A stretch of 64,000 nt of DNA from Cupriavidus agavae (GTDB taxonomy: Bacteria; Pseudomonadota; Gammaproteobacteria; Burkholderiales; Burkholderiaceae). Each line of letters starts with the position of its first letter. The stretch's first letter is position 1. The notes under the pieces are model-generated. The model saw nothing but the letters and a program-made list of their open reading frames with translations, was not told the origin of the DNA and did not search any database. The position numbers were made by a program, and so were the translations under genes. Shown in pieces: positions 16,388 to 25,281 of this stretch. The DNA is taken from assembly GCF_004217045.1 (NCBI RefSeq), contig NZ_SGXM01000012.1, positions 62,001 through 126,000 on the forward strand, given 5' to 3'.

Positions 16388-18025
16388 TCAACCGGCCGCT
16401 GCCTCCGCCAATTCCGCCTGCCGGCGGCGCGCGGGCCGGGCTTCGGCCTGCGTGCTGACGCGGAAGGTGGAAATCGACTCGCGCAAGCGGTCGGCCTGTT
16501 CCTCCAGCGAGCCTGCCGCCGCGGCGGCCTGCTCCACCAGCGCAGCGTTCTGCTGCGTGACTTCATCCATCTGCGCCACGGCCTCGTTGACCTGCTCGAT
16601 GCCGGCGCTCTGCTCGGCCGAGGCCGAACTGATCTCGCCCATGATGTCGGTCACGCGCTTCACGGCCTGCACGATCTCGTCCATCGTTGCCCCGGCCTCC
16701 GACACCTGCGCGGCGCCGTTCTCCACGCGCCCCACGGTATCGGCGATCAGGCCCTTGATCTCCTTGGCCGCGTTGGCGCTGCGCTGCGCCAGGCCGCGCA
16801 CCTCGCCGGCCACCACGGCAAACCCGCGCCCCTGCTCGCCGGCCCGCGCCGCTTCCACGGCGGCGTTGAGCGCCAGGATGTTGGTCTGGAAGGCGATGCC
16901 CTCGATCACGCCGATGATGTCGACGATCTTGTGCGAGGCCTGGTTGATCTCGTCCATGGTCTGCACCACGCGGCCCACGGCTTCGCCGCCGCGCAGCGCG
17001 GTTTCCGACGCATTGGCGGCCAGCCCGGTGGCCTGCCGCGCGTTGTCGGCGTTCTGGCGGACCGTGCCGGTCAACTGCTCCATGCTCGACGCGGTTTCCT
17101 CCAGCGACGCGGCCTGCTGTTCGGTGCGCTGCGACAGGTCGTTGTTGCCCGCCGCCACCTGGTGCGTGGCCGTGGAAATGCTGACCATGCCTTCCTGGAT
17201 GTCGTGTACCACCGACAGCAGGCTGCGCTGCATCGTGCGCATGGCGCGCGACAGCGCGCCTACCTCGTCACTGGCGCGGTGTTCGTACGTGGTGGTCAGG
17301 TCGCCCGCGCCCATGCGCAGCGCGAAGTCGAGCATCTCGCCGACGGGCCGGTCCACGCGTGCCGCCAGCGCCGCACCCGCCGCCGCCGACGACAGCACGG
17401 CCAGCGCGAACGCACCCCAGAGCCACGGCCAGAGTTGCGTGGCGGCGGCCGGCGACATCCAGTGCACGCCGGCCAGCGCCACGAGGAACCAGCTCACCCC
17501 GGCCAGTTGCGCCAGCAGGATACGGCGGCGCAGCGTCAGCCGCGTCAGGCGGCCCAGCAGCCCGGCCACGCCGGTGCGCACCACCGCGCCATCGCGGATC
17601 GCCAGCCCGGCGGCGCGGTTCTCGCGAAAGCGCCTGTAGGCCGTCTCGGCCGCTTCGATCTGCTCGGGCTTGGCCATCGAGCGCACCGACGTATAGCCGA
17701 TGATGCGGCCATCCACGCGCGTGGGCGTGACGGTGGCCTGCACCCAGTAATGGTCGCCGTTCTTGCGGCGGTTCTTGACGATGCCCACCCACGACTTGCC
17801 AGCCTGGACGGCCGACCAGAGATCGGCGAACGCCTCGGGAGGCATGTCCGGATGGCGCACGAGGTTATGCGCCGCACCGAGCAATTCTTGCGCCGTGAAG
17901 CCGCTTACTTCGACGAACGCCCGGTTCGCAAACGTGATCCGGCCCTTGAGGTCGGTCCGCGAGATCAGGTAATCGTTCGGCGAGAGCGGGTGCTCGCGCT
18001 GGGTGACAGGCTGGTTGTTGCGCAT
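16388..18025 (-). CDS. PAS-domain chemoreceptor (Aer-like)
   Basis: A 545-aa receptor without a periplasmic domain. The N-terminal PAS domain (about 10-120) has [25 protein letters not shown] and an Aer-type [17 protein letters not shown], known in this family for flavin binding and redox/aerotaxis sensing. Two hydrophobic segments near residues 172-212 form a membrane hairpin, followed by HAMP and a signalling domain with the same tip as its neighbour. No tethering pentapeptide is present (end AELAEAAAG), so adaptation would depend on neighbouring receptors. It is next to cheW copy 2. Confidence 0.93.
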   Translation of the reverse strand: MRNNQPVTQREHPLSPNDYLISRTDLKGRITFANRAFVEVSGFTAQELLGAAHNLVRHPDMPPEAFADLWSAVQAGKSWVGIVKNRRKNGDHYWVQATVTPTRVDGRIIGYTSVRSMAKPEQIEAAETAYRRFRENRAAGLAIRDGAVVRTGVAGLLGRLTRLTLRRRILLAQLAGVSWFLVALAGVHWMSPAAATQLWPWLWGAFALAVLSSAAAGAALAARVDRPVGEMLDFALRMGAGDLTTTYEHRASDEVGALSRAMRTMQRSLLSVVHDIQEGMVSISTATHQVAAGNNDLSQRTEQQAASLEETASSMEQLTGTVRQNADNARQATGLAANASETALRGGEAVGRVVQTMDEINQASHKIVDIIGVIEGIAFQTNILALNAAVEAARAGEQGRGFAVVAGEVRGLAQRSANAAKEIKGLIADTVGRVENGAAQVSEAGATMDEIVQAVKRVTDIMGEISSASAEQSAGIEQVNEAVAQMDEVTQQNAALVEQAAAAAGSLEEQADRLRESISTFRVSTQAEARPARRRQAELAEAAAG

Positions 18026-18095
18026 TGGAGTGACTGCTTGGAAGTTGTGGGGCCGGTGGGGAAGCCCCGGCTCCGGCGCTCCCCGTTCCCTGGCG

Positions 18096-18581
18096 TCAGG
18101 CGCCGGCCGCGGCGTCGAGCGCCGCGAGGTCGTCCACGTTCATCAGCTTCTCGATGTCGGCCAGGATCAGCATGCGGCCTTCGAGCGAGCCAAGCCCACG
18201 GATGTATTCGGTCTCCACGCCACCCGAGAGCGCGGGCGCCGGCTTGATCTGCGCGGGCGTGAGCGTGAGCACGTCAGACACGCCGTCAACCACGATGCCG
18301 GTGGTGCGTTCATGGATATCGACGATGATCACCACGGTGTACTGGTCGTAGCTGATCTGGGCCTGCCGGAACTTGATGCGCAGGTCGATGATCGGCACGA
18401 TGGTGCCGCGCAGGTTGACCACGCCCTTCAGGTAGTCGGGCGCGTTGGCGATCTGCGTCACGTTCTCGTAGCCGCGGATTTCCTGCACCTTCAGGATGTC
18501 GATGCCGTACTCTTCGCGGCCGAGCCGGAAGGCCAGGAATTCTTCTCCCGCGCTGTCCGCGCGGTTGTTGCTGGTGTTCAT
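18096..18581 (-). CDS. cheW: CheW, chemotaxis coupling protein (second copy)
   Basis: A 161-aa CheW domain protein: [54 protein letters not shown]. It is homologous throughout to the operon CheW. The ATG at 18581 ([12 protein letters not shown]) has GGGGGC upstream and starts just before the domain; the frame is open to 18680. Position directly before the PAS receptor suggests that the two are co-transcribed and may bring that receptor into the array. Confidence 0.95.
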   Translation of the reverse strand: MNTSNNRADSAGEEFLAFRLGREEYGIDILKVQEIRGYENVTQIANAPDYLKGVVNLRGTIVPIIDLRIKFRQAQISYDQYTVVIIVDIHERTTGIVVDGVSDVLTLTPAQIKPAPALSGGVETEYIRGLGSLEGRMLILADIEKLMNVDDLAALDAAAGA

Positions 18582-18724
18582 GGTTGCCCCCGCTGGCATG
18601 GTGGGTCGTGGCCGGCGGTAACGTGCCCCCGGCTGCTGGCGACCCGATGCAATGGCCCGCCCCGCCACGCCGCAAGACAATGCGGGCGCCGCCGGGCCGG
18701 TCCACCTGATATGGCCTTCCAGTG

Positions 18725-18732
18725 ATAACGGC
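18725..18732 (-). promoter_or_regulatory. FliA-like -10 element upstream of cheW copy 2
   Basis: GCCGTTAT on the minus strand, about 145 bases before the cheW start, the same octamer as upstream of flhB and of the receptor at 21497-23278. The matching -35 position (TTAATCCA) is poor, so only the -10 supports it. Confidence 0.3.
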
Positions 18733-18770
18733 AGGCAACGGGGTGGATTAAGGGCGACTCGGCGCCGCTT

Positions 18771-19154
18771 TTACCCCTCGGAGGGAGGGGTCAGCAGGGC
18801 GCCGACCGACGCCATCAGGTCCTCGGGGTCGAACGGCTTGGCCAGGAAGCCCGAGGCACCGGCCTCGCGGGCGCGCTCCAGGATGGTGTCGTCGTGCTCC
18901 GTGGACAGCATCAGGATCGGGATCGACGCGTAGTCGGGCGTGGCACGCAGTGCGCGGATCAGCGACAGGCCGTCCATGACCGGCATCACCTGATCAGTCA
19001 CCAACATGCCGAAGCGGGCCTGCATGGCAACTTCCAGCGCCTCCTTGCCGTCCGATGCCTCGGTCACCGTGAACCCGCCCGCGCGCAGGCAGGCGCCCGT
19101 CATGCGGCGCAGGGAGGGCGAATCGTCGACGACGAGGATGTGAGGAAGAGACAT
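18771..19154 (-). CDS. Single-domain response regulator (CheY-like)
   Basis: A 127-aa receiver domain with no output domain. Acidic residues VVDDS (about 9-13), the acceptor Asp in LVTDQVMPVMDG (about 54), LSTEHD and the Lys in LAKPFDPEDL are intact, so phosphorylation is plausible. It differs from the operon CheY in the alpha4-beta5-alpha5 face. It lies downstream of the EAL gene and upstream of cheW copy 2 on the same strand, and could serve a CheA phosphate sink, a c-di-GMP switch or adaptation. Confidence 0.93.
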   Translation of the reverse strand: MSLPHILVVDDSPSLRRMTGACLRAGGFTVTEASDGKEALEVAMQARFGMLVTDQVMPVMDGLSLIRALRATPDYASIPILMLSTEHDDTILERAREAGASGFLAKPFDPEDLMASVGALLTPPSEG

Positions 19155-19362
19155 TCAGGGACTCCGGGAAGAAGTGGGTCCGCCATTGGCAGGGCCATGC
19201 GGGCGGCGACGGACAAGGCCAGCGCGCTGGCACCGGCCCCGAAACCTCGAAGGCGGCCGTGCCACTGCCCTGTCTTCGAGATATCGACACACCGGCCGCC
19301 GGATTTAGGTCCGGCACCCGCGTGCCGGACGCGCGGCCCCGTGTTTAGAGTGCTCGCTCTAA

Positions 19363-21360
19363 TCAGGCCGCCGACTGGGCGTGCGTCGGCCGGGCGCCGA
19401 GCAGCAGTCCGGCGAACACCGGCGCGTCGAGCGGCATGGCCATCAGGTAGCCCTGCACCTCGTCGCAGCCCATCTCGTCGAGGATGTCGAGTTGGGACGC
19501 CGATTCCACGCCTTCGGCCACGACCCGCATGCGCAGTTCGTGCGCCAGCGCCACCATCGATCCCACGATGGCGCGGCCCTGCGGATCGGCATCAAGCCCG
19601 CCGATCAGCGTACGGTCGATCTTGAGCGTTCCCACCCGCAGCCGCTTCAGGTAGCCCAGGCTCGAATAGCCGCTGCCGAAATCGTCGAGCGCCACCTGGA
19701 TGCCGAGCGACTGCAGCTCGGTCAGCGTCTCCAGCGACTTGCCGATGTCCTTCATCGCCGCCGTCTCGGTAATTTCGAGCGTAATGGCCGACGGCGGGAT
19801 GTCGTGCTGGTGAATCTGGTCAAGCAGGTACTGCGGGAAGTTGCGGCTGGCGAAGCGCAGGCCGGAAACATTGATCGCCACCGGCGCGGGCGGCAAGCCG
19901 GCGTCCTGCCAGGCGCGCACCTGGCGGCAGACCTGCGAGATCACCCAGTCGTCGAGCTTGTCGATCTGGCCCGACTGCTCGGCCACCATGATGAACTCCG
20001 CCGGATTCACCGCGCCCAGCGTGGGATGCCGCCAGCGGCACAGCGCCTCGGCGCCGATCACGCTGCGCGTCTTCACGTCGTACTTGGGCTGGTAGACCAG
20101 CGACAGCGCGTCGTCCTGGATGGCCGGCCAGAGATCGCGGCGAATCACGCGCATGCGGCGCGCGCGCTCGCCGGCTGCCGAATTGAACATGCGGAGCTGG
20201 TTCGAACCGCTCTCGCGCGCCTCGGACAGGCTCACGCGCGCGGCCTGCATCAGCGCCTCGGAGGTGGTGGCGTCGCGTGGCGAAATGGCGATGCCGATAT
20301 TCACGCCGATCTGCATCTGCAGCCCGCGCGCCGCCACGAACTCCGACAGCGAGCCCAGCACCTTGTCGCCCAGTTCATGGGCGCGGCTGTGCTGCACCAG
20401 TTCCGGCACGCCGACGGCGAATTCGTCGCGCGCCAGCCGTGCCAGGAAGTGGTGCGGCTCCAGCGCGGCCTGGGCCAGCGCGCCGGCATCCTGCGCCAGG
20501 ATATCGTCGGCGCGCACCTCGAAGACCTCGTCCACCTCGCGGAAATCGGCGATATGGATCAGCAGCACCGCGCAGCTGGTGTCGGACAGCCGGGACTGCG
20601 CAATGCTCTTGTCGAGCCAGCGCGCGAACGCGGTGCGGTCCGGCAGTTCGGTGCTGACGCTGTATTCGCCCACCTGGCGCTGGTTGCGTGCCGAGAGCCG
20701 CACGGTCAGCCCGCCAAAGCGGCCCAGCGGGCGGCGCCCGCTGGCTGCCTCGACCACCGTGCCGGCCCGGCCCGCCAGCGGCAGGTCGTCATGGAATTCG
20801 CCGGCTGCGCCAACCTCGGCGGCCGCCAGCGGCCACCGGTTCGACTGGATGCGATGCATCAGGTAAAGGCCCGTGCAAAGCAGCGCCAGGCCGCCGGCCA
20901 GCCAGCCCGGCCCCTGCACGCCCGTCGCGTCGAAGCATTCGCGCGGCGTCAGCGACGTGCCGCCGCACACGCGGCCCAGCCGCGCGCCGGCCATGGCCAC
21001 CAGCCCGGCGCCGGCCACCATCGCCGTGGCCACGGCCAGTTGCCAGCCGCGGCCATGGCTGCGCAGCCAGTGCCAGGTCGGTGCGAGCATCTGCGAGGCC
21101 AGCACGCTCGCCGCCAGGCTTACCGCGAAAGTGGCGGCGAGCTTGGCACCGTTGTTGGCCGCCGTCAGCGTGCCCGAGGCAAGCGCCACCCAGAGCGGCA
21201 TGCCAAGCGTGGCCTGCGACATCAGCGCCGCCCACCAGGTGAGCGAGCGAATGGATCTACGCCCCGGCGCGCCGTCCGCTTGGACCGCGCGCAGGCCGAG
21301 CGCGGCCATCAGGCCGAGCAACGCCGCAAGCAGCAGTAGGCTGAAATTCGTGGCAATCAT
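19363..21360 (-). CDS. Membrane c-di-GMP phosphodiesterase candidate (degenerate GGDEF plus EAL)
   Basis: A 665-aa protein. About residues 1-175 hold several hydrophobic helices, a membrane sensor region of uncertain type. The GGDEF-like domain (about 240-395) has ARDEF near residue 308 in place of GGDEF, so cyclase activity is unlikely. The EAL domain (about 410-655) is complete: YQPKYDV, AEALCRWRHP, LEITET, DDFGSGYSSLGYLK, KIDR and VVAEGVE. The expected activity is hydrolysis of c-di-GMP to pGpG, promoting motility. It sits between a receptor and a lone receiver in the sensory block. Confidence 0.92.
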   Translation of the reverse strand: MIATNFSLLLLAALLGLMAALGLRAVQADGAPGRRSIRSLTWWAALMSQATLGMPLWVALASGTLTAANNGAKLAATFAVSLAASVLASQMLAPTWHWLRSHGRGWQLAVATAMVAGAGLVAMAGARLGRVCGGTSLTPRECFDATGVQGPGWLAGGLALLCTGLYLMHRIQSNRWPLAAAEVGAAGEFHDDLPLAGRAGTVVEAASGRRPLGRFGGLTVRLSARNQRQVGEYSVSTELPDRTAFARWLDKSIAQSRLSDTSCAVLLIHIADFREVDEVFEVRADDILAQDAGALAQAALEPHHFLARLARDEFAVGVPELVQHSRAHELGDKVLGSLSEFVAARGLQMQIGVNIGIAISPRDATTSEALMQAARVSLSEARESGSNQLRMFNSAAGERARRMRVIRRDLWPAIQDDALSLVYQPKYDVKTRSVIGAEALCRWRHPTLGAVNPAEFIMVAEQSGQIDKLDDWVISQVCRQVRAWQDAGLPPAPVAINVSGLRFASRNFPQYLLDQIHQHDIPPSAITLEITETAAMKDIGKSLETLTELQSLGIQVALDDFGSGYSSLGYLKRLRVGTLKIDRTLIGGLDADPQGRAIVGSMVALAHELRMRVVAEGVESASQLDILDEMGCDEVQGYLMAMPLDAPVFAGLLLGARPTHAQSAA

Positions 21361-21496
21361 CGGGGCTGCGCGAAAAGGAATACCGGGGGCGGGCGAGACA
21401 ACGGGAGGCGGGCCAGACCTGCGGCCCGCTGCCCTGGCATCTCGCGCCCGCCAGGCCTCCCTTGTTGCACGCGCTTGTTACGTGAGTCCGAAACGA

Positions 21497-23278
21497 TCAG
21501 AAGGCCGACCAGTTGTCGTCCGGCGCCGAAGCCGTGGCCGCAGCCGGCTGGTTCAGCTTCGGGCGCAGCAACTGAGGCTCGCGGGCCTTGCGCACGATCG
21601 GCGGACGCTTGGCCGCCGCCCGCACCGGCTCTTCCGCACGGGCTGCCACGGGCGCGGCAGCCGGCTTGGCCACCAGCGCCGCGAAAGCCGGCGCGCTGAC
21701 CACCTGGCGCGACACCGTACCGTCGGCCGACACCGTGAACACCGACACCACGCTCTTGAGCTTCTGCGCCTGTTCCTCCAGCGCGCCCGCCGCGGCCGCC
21801 GCTTCTTCCACCAGCGCGGCGTTCTGCTGCGTGACCTGGTCCATCTGCGCCACGGCCTGGTTGACCTGCTCGATGCCCGTGGTCTGTTCCTGCGACGCGG
21901 CGCTGATCTCGTTCATGATGTCGGTCACGCGGCGCACGGCCTGCACGATCTCGCCCATCGTCTGGCCGGCCTCGGCCACGAGGCGCGTACCGCTTTCCAC
22001 GCGCTGGCCCGATTCACTGATCAGGGACTCGATTTCCTTGGCCGCGTTGGCGCTGCGCTGCGCCAGGCTGCGCACCTCGCCGGCCACCACGGCAAAACCG
22101 CGGCCCTGCTCGCCGGCCCGCGCCGCTTCCACGGCGGCGTTCAGCGCCAGGATATTGGTCTGGAAGGCGATACCCTCGATCACGCCGATGATCTCGACCA
22201 CCTTGCGCGACGCGCCGTTGATCTCGTTCATCGTATCGACCACGCGGCCCACCACGTCGCCGCCCTTCAGCGCGATCTGCGAGGCCTCGCCGGCCAGCAC
22301 GCCAGCCTGGCGCGCGTTGTCGGCGTTCTGCTTGACCACGGTGGTCAGCTCTTCCATGCTCGCGGCGGTCTGTTCCAGCGAGGCGGCCTGCTCCTCGGTG
22401 CGCTGGGACAGGTCCGTGTTGCCCGCCGAGATCTGCTGCGTGGCCGAGGCAATCGAATCGGTGCCGCCGCGCACTTCATGCACGATGCCCGACAGGCTCT
22501 GCTGCATCTTGGCCAGCGCCTGCATCATGCGGCCGATTTCGTTGTTCGACATGCTCGTGATGCGCGAGGTCAGGTCGCCGCCGGCCATGCGTTCGAACAC
22601 GGTCAGCGCTTCCTCCACCGGGCGCACGATGGCACGGTTGAGCATCGTGGCCGCCACCACGGCAATGACGATGCCGAACGCGATCAGCAGGACCGACATG
22701 GCACGGATCGTCTCGAAACGCGACTGCGCGGCCTCGAAATTGGCCTTGCTGGCCTCCATCTGGAATTTTTCGAGCTTCTCGTGCGCGCTGGACATCGAGC
22801 GCTGCAGCTCCGGCATCACATCACGGCCCATGCGCAGGGCTTCCTCGCGGTTACCTTCCGCGAGTGCCTTCTGCCACAGTGCCACGCCCTTGTCGAAGAA
22901 CTCCTGGCGCTTGGCGGCCAGGGCCGAGGACAGGACCTTTTCCTCGTCGGTCTGCGGCAGCGCCATGTAGCGCTTCCAGCCGCGCTCCGAGGTTTCCACG
23001 AACACCTTCGATCGGTCGACGTGCTTCTGCAGGTCCTCGCCCTCGGAGCCGGGCATGATGCCGCGATCCAGCGCCAGGCGCAGGCGCGTGGTGCCCACCA
23101 TCGCGTCGGCCAGCGCCTGCGACGACGCCAGCTGGTTCGAGTAGGTCTCCTTCAGCGCATCGTTGGACCGCGAGATGCCATGCAGTCCCGCGCCGCCCAC
23201 AAGCAGCAGGATGGCCGTGAGCAGGGCCATGGCGCCCCGTAGCAGGGTCTTGATCTGGATATTCTGGTGAAAGGACAT
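21497..23278 (-). CDS. Methyl-accepting chemotaxis protein (Tar-type four-helix sensor)
   Basis: A 593-aa receptor. TM1 is near residues 13-34 ([20 protein letters not shown]). The periplasmic four-helix region includes [32 protein letters not shown] and [15 protein letters not shown]2 is near 193-212 ([18 protein letters not shown]), then HAMP ([22 protein letters not shown]) and the signalling domain. The protein ends NWSAF, again like a CheR/CheB tether, after a Pro/Ala/Lys linker. It is the first gene of the sensory block, with a FliA-like promoter in front. Confidence 0.95.
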   Translation of the reverse strand: MSFHQNIQIKTLLRGAMALLTAILLLVGGAGLHGISRSNDALKETYSNQLASSQALADAMVGTTRLRLALDRGIMPGSEGEDLQKHVDRSKVFVETSERGWKRYMALPQTDEEKVLSSALAAKRQEFFDKGVALWQKALAEGNREEALRMGRDVMPELQRSMSSAHEKLEKFQMEASKANFEAAQSRFETIRAMSVLLIAFGIVIAVVAATMLNRAIVRPVEEALTVFERMAGGDLTSRITSMSNNEIGRMMQALAKMQQSLSGIVHEVRGGTDSIASATQQISAGNTDLSQRTEEQAASLEQTAASMEELTTVVKQNADNARQAGVLAGEASQIALKGGDVVGRVVDTMNEINGASRKVVEIIGVIEGIAFQTNILALNAAVEAARAGEQGRGFAVVAGEVRSLAQRSANAAKEIESLISESGQRVESGTRLVAEAGQTMGEIVQAVRRVTDIMNEISAASQEQTTGIEQVNQAVAQMDQVTQQNAALVEEAAAAAGALEEQAQKLKSVVSVFTVSADGTVSRQVVSAPAFAALVAKPAAAPVAARAEEPVRAAAKRPPIVRKAREPQLLRPKLNQPAAATASAPDDNWSAF

Positions 23279-23366
23279 GATGTGCTGGTCATAAGGAGAT
23301 AACCCGAAGCCACTCCCTTGCTCCGGTCCGGCAGACCGACACCCCGTACGGCCTGCTCAGGATTCC

Positions 23367-23393
23367 ATAACGGCGCCCATCCATTCAACCTTG
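23367..23393 (-). promoter_or_regulatory. Sigma-28 (FliA)-like promoter upstream of the chemoreceptor gene
   Basis: On the minus strand CAAGGTTG (23393-23386), 11 bases, then GCCGTTAT (23374-23367). Matches to TAAAGTTT-N11-GCCGATAA are 5/8 and 6/8, with the same -10 octamer as the flhB site. It lies about 90 bases before the receptor ATG. Confidence 0.45.
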
Positions 23394-23662
23394 AGATGCC
23401 CGGCAAATAGAAAAGTGCAGAATGGCGCGTGACGCACATGGCCACGCCACTGCCATATTCGGCGATCCGGAAAGCGCCCAGGATTTTGCGGGCGGCCGAA
23501 TTAAACGCTGCCGATATTCAGGGCACACCAAAACCGGGAGCGGCCCGCCCGCCCGCGTGCATCCGCGCCCGTGCCGCCGGTGACCGGCAAGCATTGGCGA
23601 AGTTCAGTAATAATTTCTAATTGAGAATTTTCGCATTTTGGAACCGGCGGGGGAAAATAGAT

Positions 23663-23690
23663 TTGCACGGCTGCGCGCAGTGGTTATAAT
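23663..23690 (+). promoter_or_regulatory. Sigma-70 promoter of the H-NS-like gene
   Basis: TTGCAC at 23663-23668, a 16-base spacer and a perfect TATAAT at 23685-23690, 46 bases before the ATG at 23736. The region upstream (23610-23662) is AT-rich, a usual feature of strongly expressed or self-binding H-NS genes. Confidence 0.65.
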
Positions 23691-23735
23691 GGCCTGCGTG
23701 AATTCACGGACCCAACTGTAAATAGAGGGATACAA

Positions 23736-24047
23736 ATGGCGACATATCAGGAAATCGTTCAGAAAATCAGCGAACTGCAGAAGCAGGCCGAAGAGATCAA
23801 GGCGCGCGAACAGGCGAGCGTGATCGCGGAGATTCGCGAGAAAATCGAACAATTTGGCCTGACTGCCGAAGACCTCGGATTTGGCGGCAAGGTGGCGGGT
23901 ACCAAGAAGGCAGCCGCGGCGCGCAAGGTGCCGGTGCGCTACCGCGACAGCGCCGGCAATACCTGGACCGGCCGCGGCAAGCGTCCGGGCTGGCTGACCC
24001 AGGCGCTCGCCAATGGCAAGTCGATGGACGACTTCCTGATCCGCTGA
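23736..24047 (+). CDS. H-NS family nucleoid protein
   Basis: A 103-aa H-NS-like protein. Residues 1-45 form an oligomerisation helix (MATYQEIVQKISELQKQAEEI). A basic, Ala/Lys-rich linker follows (TKKAAAARKVPV). The C-terminal DNA-binding domain reads YRDSAGNTWTGRGKRPGWL, the conserved core of the betaproteobacterial H-NS group. Such proteins silence AT-rich and acquired DNA and affect motility genes. It is monocistronic: own promoter upstream and a strong terminator downstream. Confidence 0.95.
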   Translation: MATYQEIVQKISELQKQAEEIKAREQASVIAEIREKIEQFGLTAEDLGFGGKVAGTKKAAAARKVPVRYRDSAGNTWTGRGKRPGWLTQALANGKSMDDFLIR

Positions 24048-24088
24048 GTACTGCCGGTTCCCGGTGCGTCTCGGACGCGCCAGGCGGG

Positions 24089-24126
24089 CCAATAAAAAAC
24101 CGGGCTTCTGCCCGGTTTTTTATTGG
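24089..24126. terminator. Bidirectional terminator between the hns-like gene and galE
   Basis: A perfect 17-bp stem (24089-24105 with 24110-24126) around the loop TTCT. The arms are A-rich and T-rich outside a CCGGGC core, so a T-run follows the GC stem in both directions. It separates the convergent hns-like and galE genes. Confidence 0.92.
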
Positions 24127-24155
24127 TAGCGGGAAATCCGCCGGCGCGGCGATAT

Positions 24156-25175
24156 TCAGCCGGCAAACCCCTGCGGATTCATCGACTGCCAGCGCCAGGA
24201 ATCCTCGCACATGCGGTCGATATCGTGCCGTGCACGCCACCCGATCAGCGACGCCGCCAGGGCCGGATCGGCATAGCACGAGGCAATATCGCCCGGGCGG
24301 CGGTCGACGATCTGGTACGGCACCGGCTTGCCGCTGGCCCGTTCGTAAGCCTTCACCACCTCCAGGACGCTATATCCACGGCCGGTTCCAAGGTTGACCG
24401 TCATGCCGCGCGGGTTGTCGCGCAGGTAGTTCAGGGCCGCCACGTGGCCATCGGCCAGATCGCAGACATGGATATAGTCGCGCACGCCGGTCCCGTCCAC
24501 GGTGGGATAGTCGCCGCCATAAACGCTGAGCTTTTCGCGCCGGCCGCCGGCCACCTGCGCCACATAAGGCATCAGGTTATTGGGAATACCGCCGGGATCC
24601 TCGCCGATCAGCCCGCTTTCATGCGCCCCGACCGGGTTGAAATATCGCAGAAATGCGATTCGCCATTCCGGGTCGGAAATTTCCACATCGCGCAGGATTT
24701 GCTCGCCCATGAGCTTGGTCTGGCCATACGGATTGGTCGCCGACAACGGAAAATCTTCAAGAATCGGCACGGCATGCGGATTCCCGTAGACCGTGGCCGA
24801 CGAGCTGAACACCAATTGCTTGACGCCGGCCGACTGCATGGCGCTGCACAGCGTGATCATGCCGTCCAGATTGTTGCCGTAATATTCGAGCGGCTTGCTG
24901 ACCGATTCGCCCACGGCCTTGAGCGCGGCAAAATGAATCGCCCCGGCGATCTTGTTCTCGGAGAACAGCCGGTCGAGCAGCGCGCGGTCGCGAACGTCGC
25001 CTTCGACAAAATTCGGCGTGGTCCCGGTGATCTTCGCCAGGCGATTGACGACTTCGCGGTTGCTATTGCAAAGATTATCGAGTCCGATCACCTGATAGCC
25101 GGCCTCGTGCAATGCCACCCAGGTATGCGAAGCGATATAGCCGGTGGCGCCTGTCAGCAGTAGGGTTTCAGCCAT
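24156..25175 (-). CDS. galE: UDP-glucose 4-epimerase
   Basis: A 339-aa NAD-dependent extended SDR of normal GalE length. The ATG at 25175 gives MAETLLLTGATGYIASH, with the nucleotide-binding GxTGYIxSH motif. Further motifs are VEGDVRD, IHFAALKAVGES, the active-site pair in NPYGQTKLMGE (YxxxK), YFNPVGAHESG and RDYIHVCDLADGH. It interconverts UDP-glucose and UDP-galactose for exopolysaccharide, lipopolysaccharide or galactose use. The next upstream gene on the same strand is the integrase-fold gene, 106 bases away. Confidence 0.95.
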   Translation of the reverse strand: MAETLLLTGATGYIASHTWVALHEAGYQVIGLDNLCNSNREVVNRLAKITGTTPNFVEGDVRDRALLDRLFSENKIAGAIHFAALKAVGESVSKPLEYYGNNLDGMITLCSAMQSAGVKQLVFSSSATVYGNPHAVPILEDFPLSATNPYGQTKLMGEQILRDVEISDPEWRIAFLRYFNPVGAHESGLIGEDPGGIPNNLMPYVAQVAGGRREKLSVYGGDYPTVDGTGVRDYIHVCDLADGHVAALNYLRDNPRGMTVNLGTGRGYSVLEVVKAYERASGKPVPYQIVDRRPGDIASCYADPALAASLIGWRARHDIDRMCEDSWRWQSMNPQGFAG

Positions 25176-25281
25176 GGATTCTTGAGTCGGAATACGTTTG
25201 AAAAAAAGGCGTGACGCCTGCCCGGCCATGGAATGCGCCCCGCGAGCGGGTTGCCGGGCCTGTCATCATAACCGCGCGGGA

